A stretch of 64,000 nucleotides of DNA from Actinomadura violacea (GTDB taxonomy: Bacteria > Actinomycetota > Actinomycetes > Streptosporangiales > Streptosporangiaceae): contig NZ_JAGEPF010000044.1 of NCBI RefSeq assembly GCF_017573465.1, forward strand, positions 22,071-86,070, in the 5' to 3' direction. Position 1 is the stretch's first letter. Each line of letters starts with the position of its first letter. The position numbers and the translations under genes were made by a program. Under the pieces are notes generated by a model, which had not been told where the DNA came from, made no database searches, and saw only the letters and a program-made list of their open reading frames with translations. Below, one piece after another: positions 61,875-64,000 of this stretch.

Positions 61875-62276
61875 TCAGTTCACGGGCGGCCTCGTCCACA
61901 GCGGATCGTCGCCGTCGGCCGCGAGGTGGTCCTCGTACATGGCGACCTTGCGTGAAACGAGATCGAGGCAGCCCTGAAGCTCCTCCATCTGCGCGGCGAC
62001 GCGTTCCCGATGTTCACGCAGAAGGGAAAGCCGTGCCTCCACCGTCGTCATGCCCTCACGCACCAGCGCCGCGTACTCGCGGATCAGCGGCAGCGGCATG
62101 CCCGACGCCCTGAGCCGCGTGCACAGGTACAACCAATCCAACTCCGCGTCGCCGTACACGCGCTGCCCGCCGACGCGGCGCACCGGCATGGCGAAAAGCC
62201 CTTCCTTCTCGTAGAAGCGCAGGGTGTGCACGCTGAGGCCGGTGCGTTCGGCGACCTGGCCGATGCTGAGGGGCAT
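61875..62276 (-). CDS. MerR-family transcriptional regulator
   Basis: The 133-residue protein has the MerR HTH (2-40, IGQVAERTGLSVHTLRFYEKEGL), a wing with GGQRVYGDAELDWLY, and a dimerisation coiled coil (about 76-118). One cysteine (Cys102) lies in the coiled coil, too few for a metal-binding Hg/Cu site, so it is more like SoxR/BmrR-type or small-molecule sensors. It is divergent from the SDR gene, and the 49-base gap holds a MerR-type promoter with a palindrome in its spacer. The target is most likely that SDR and itself. Confidence 0.92.
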   Translation of the reverse strand: MPLSIGQVAERTGLSVHTLRFYEKEGLFAMPVRRVGGQRVYGDAELDWLYLCTRLRASGMPLPLIREYAALVREGMTTVEARLSLLREHRERVAAQMEELQGCLDLVSRKVAMYEDHLAADGDDPLWTRPPVN

Positions 62277-62286
62277 GCCTAGGAGC

Positions 62287-62317
62287 TTGCCCTAGAGCCG
62301 ACTCTAGGACCTAGCGT
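62287..62317 (+). promoter_or_regulatory. MerR-type promoter with operator palindrome in the spacer
   Basis: TTGCCC (62287-62292) and TAGCGT (62312-62317) lie 19 bases apart, the over-long spacing typical of MerR-controlled promoters. The spacer holds CCTAGAG-CCGA-CTCTAGG (62291-62308). Transcription should begin near 62324, at the SDR start codon (62326), which suggests a leaderless mRNA. Confidence 0.7.
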
Positions 62318-62325
62318 CCCGCCGC

Positions 62326-63018
62326 ATGACCGTCACCTTGATCACCGGCGGCTCCAGCGGCATCGGCGCCGCCGCGGCGCGCCTGCTGCTGGACCGCGGC
62401 CACCGCGTCGCCGTCACCGGACGCGACCCCGGCCGCCTCGACCGCCTCGCCGAGAGCTGCGCGAACCCCGGCGCGCTCCTGCCCCTCACCGCCGACGCCG
62501 CCGACCCCGCCGCCATGCGCGCCGCCGTCGACGCCACCCTGGAACGGTTCGGACGGCTGGACGCCGCCGTCGCCAACGCCGGATCCGCCACCCCCGACAG
62601 CGTCGTCGACGGCGACCCCGAAGGATGGCGGGACATGGTCCTGACCAACGTCCTCGGACCCGCCGTCCTCATCCGCTCCTCCATCGACGCGCTGCGGGCC
62701 ACGCGCGGCCGGATCGTCCTCGTCGGCAGCGTCGCCGGCTTCATCCACACCCCCGGCAACCTCTACGGCGCGACGAAATGGGCGCTGACCGGCCTCGCCG
62801 AGAACACCCGCCGCGCCGTCACCGCCGACGGCGTCGGCGTCACGCTGATCGCGCCCGGCCGCGTCGAGACCACCTTCTGGGACCCGCTCGGCGGCATCCC
62901 CGAAGGCCGCATGCTCACCGCCGGGCAGGTCGCCGAGTCGATCGCCTGGGCCATCGGCCGGCCGCCCGGCGTCGACGTCAACACCATCACGGTCCGCCCG
63001 CTCGGCCAGCCCGTCTGA
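62326..63018 (+). CDS. Short-chain dehydrogenase/reductase under MerR control
   Basis: The 230-residue classical SDR has TGGSSGIG (7-14), NAG, Ser135 and Tyr147-x3-Lys151 (NLYGATK), and APGRVETTF near 171-179, as in NADP-dependent carbonyl reductases. The first residues MTVTLITGG leave no room for a ribosome site: ATG is about 2 bases from the predicted transcription start. A MerR regulator is divergent from it. Its stop is three bases from the stop of the MarR-like gene running the other way. Reduction of an unknown carbonyl or aldehyde is the likely function. Confidence 0.92.
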   Translation: MTVTLITGGSSGIGAAAARLLLDRGHRVAVTGRDPGRLDRLAESCANPGALLPLTADAADPAAMRAAVDATLERFGRLDAAVANAGSATPDSVVDGDPEGWRDMVLTNVLGPAVLIRSSIDALRATRGRIVLVGSVAGFIHTPGNLYGATKWALTGLAENTRRAVTADGVGVTLIAPGRVETTFWDPLGGIPEGRMLTAGQVAESIAWAIGRPPGVDVNTITVRPLGQPV

Positions 63019-63021
63019 CCG

Positions 63022-63738
63022 CTAGCCGGGGTCCCGGCTGTGCAGGACGTCGCGGGCCTGCTCCGCCGCGCGGAGCATGCTCTCGCCGACGAAGTCGAGG
63101 TAGCGGGCGGCGGCCTCGAGGCGGGCGGCGGCGGGGGTGTCCTGGCCGAGGACGGAGACGCCCTGCCGCGCCGTCGCGGTGATCTGCACGAGGGACTGGG
63201 CGCTGGCGACCATCGCCTGGTGCCAGACGTCGTCGTCCACGATGTAGCGCTCGCGGCGGCGCTCGTCGCGCTCCCGCCGGACGAGCCCCTGCTCCTCCAG
63301 GAACGCGACCGCCTTCGAGACCGACGCCGGGCTGACCTCCAGGTGCCGGGACAGCTCGGACGCCGTGAGGCAGCCCGCGTCGTTCGTATAGAGGCACGCC
63401 ATCACCCGGGCCATCATCTTCGGCGTCCCCGAGGCCATGAAGACGGTGGTGAGCGTCTCCTCGAACTCGCGCACGGCCTCGGGGTCGCGCCCGTACAGCT
63501 GCGGCGACGCCTCCGCCCCCCGGGGCGCGGGCTGCCTGCGCCGGCGCGCGCGATGCTCGGTGGCGCGGTGCGCCAGGTCGGCGCGGTAGCCGGTGGGACC
63601 GCCGTTGCGCATCACCTCGCGGGTGATCGTGGAGGTGGGACGGTCTAGCCGCCGCGCGATCTCGGCGTACGCCAGGCCGTCCGCCAATCCCACCGCGATC
63701 TGCTGACGGTCCTGCTGGGTGAGCCTGCCTCCGGGCAC
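63022..63738 (-). CDS. MarR/GbsR-like regulator with IS30-type N-terminal HTH
   Basis: The 238-residue protein joins an HTH of the IS30-transposase (HTH_38) type (about 5-45, LTQQDRQQIAVGLADGLAYAEIARRL and STITREVMRNGG) to a MarR/GbsR-like winged helix (about 85-170, CLTASELSRHLEVSPASVSKAVAFLEEQGL). A helical C-terminal domain follows. GTG 63738 has GAGGAGG at 7-base spacing; the frame runs 50 codons upstream without support. It is divergent from the partial gene at 63977, and the 238-base gap holds TTGC/GCAA repeats that could be operators. Two DNA-binding domains in one chain is the unusual part. Confidence 0.88.
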   Translation of the reverse strand: MPGGRLTQQDRQQIAVGLADGLAYAEIARRLDRPTSTITREVMRNGGPTGYRADLAHRATEHRARRRRQPAPRGAEASPQLYGRDPEAVREFEETLTTVFMASGTPKMMARVMACLYTNDAGCLTASELSRHLEVSPASVSKAVAFLEEQGLVRRERDERRRERYIVDDDVWHQAMVASAQSLVQITATARQGVSVLGQDTPAAARLEAAARYLDFVGESMLRAAEQARDVLHSRDPG

Positions 63739-63884
63739 CGCGTCCTCCTCCGTACGTCCTCTGCAGCCCCCACCATAGCGTTCACTTCCAAGTGACTGCA
63801 ACGAGTGCAATGCGGATTGTTGCGTTACCCGCGAGCCAGTTGCAATGATTTTGTGGAGATGACCTGTGGGAACGCTCGTAAGTC

Positions 63885-63918
63885 GCAACAGGTGTGTTGC
63901 CTGAACCTTGAAGGCAAC
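63885..63918. promoter_or_regulatory. Overlapping TTGC/GCAA inverted repeats, probable MarR-type operator
   Basis: GCAACA-GGTG-TGTTGC (63885-63900) and GTTGCCT-N9-AGGCAAC (63896-63918) are two perfect inverted repeats that share the GTTGC arm. They lie about 60 bases before the partial rightward gene and about 150 bases from the MarR-like gene. The same TTGC/GCAA words recur at 63798-63845. Confidence 0.6.
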
Positions 63919-63976
63919 GTAGCGTTTGCGATGTCAGAAAGAGCGAGCCGCAAGGCGAACCGCAAGGAGCACAACG

Positions 63977-64000
63977 ATGAACACCACGATGAACACCTTC
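63977..64000 (+). CDS. Start of a gene cut by the window end
   Basis: AAGGAG (63964-63969) precedes ATG 63977 at 7-base spacing and the frame begins Met-Asn-Thr-Thr-Met-Asn-Thr-Phe. A second ATG at 63989 is also possible. It is divergent from the MarR-like gene and probably its target. Eight codons do not allow a function call. Confidence 0.6.

Overview
The window is very GC-rich with strong codon-position bias, and its housekeeping order (purB, purD, purA, a DUF3151 gene, fbaA, pyrE) is that of an actinomycete chromosome. PaaX-, HxlR- and NYN-type genes and a degenerate Rpn-like nuclease gene also fit a filamentous actinobacterium. An Actinomadura-like member of the Streptosporangiales is my best guess; it is inferred, because there is no rRNA here.

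Left part (1-18 kb) is mostly core metabolism: a MurA-type enolpyruvyl transferase cut by the window edge, SUFU and MOSC proteins, purine genes purB, purD and purA, a CorA Mg2+ channel behind a candidate leader peptide, a GDPD phosphodiesterase, a secreted trypsin-like protease, fbaA, a DedA protein and pyrE. Two places carry a dispersed GC-rich composite hairpin repeat (4.06-4.38 kb and 14.69-14.81 kb). The Rpn-like gene at 7.4-8.2 kb is frameshifted.

Middle part (18-32 kb) is accessory and regulatory: an MFS exporter with a secreted hydrolase and a PaaX regulator, a TPR protein, an NYN-domain protein with a GSSGM repeat tract, an ECF sigma factor fused to an anti-sigma-like zinc domain and membrane anchor, a PhoD phosphatase, and a TetR/SDR divergon with clear operators.

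The most interesting region is 32.4-59.0 kb. It holds a type IV secretion-like gene set: a VirD4/TraD-like coupling ATPase, VirB4-like ATPase, VirB6/TrbL-like polytopic protein, VirB8/TcpC-like protein, a small two-helix VirB2-like protein, a PrgI/TcpE-like protein, and an SLT plus NlpC/P60 wall hydrolase. It is interleaved with a MinD/CpaE-like ATPase, a primase-type CHC2 zinc-finger protein without a primase domain, a membrane NERD protein, a HAD-like protein and proteins I do not recognise. At its left border sit a sigma-70 family factor and a truncated NusA-like S1/KH protein, which suggests dedicated transcription. I see no relaxase, integrase, att site, tRNA or replication gene, so this does not look like an ordinary conjugative element; it may be a resident, repurposed export machine.

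The right end (59-64 kb) has two DMT-type exporters, a MerR/SDR divergon with a MerR-type promoter and probably leaderless mRNA, and a MarR-like regulator fused to an IS30-type HTH, divergent from a gene cut by the window end. I see no CRISPR array, IS element, tRNA or rRNA.
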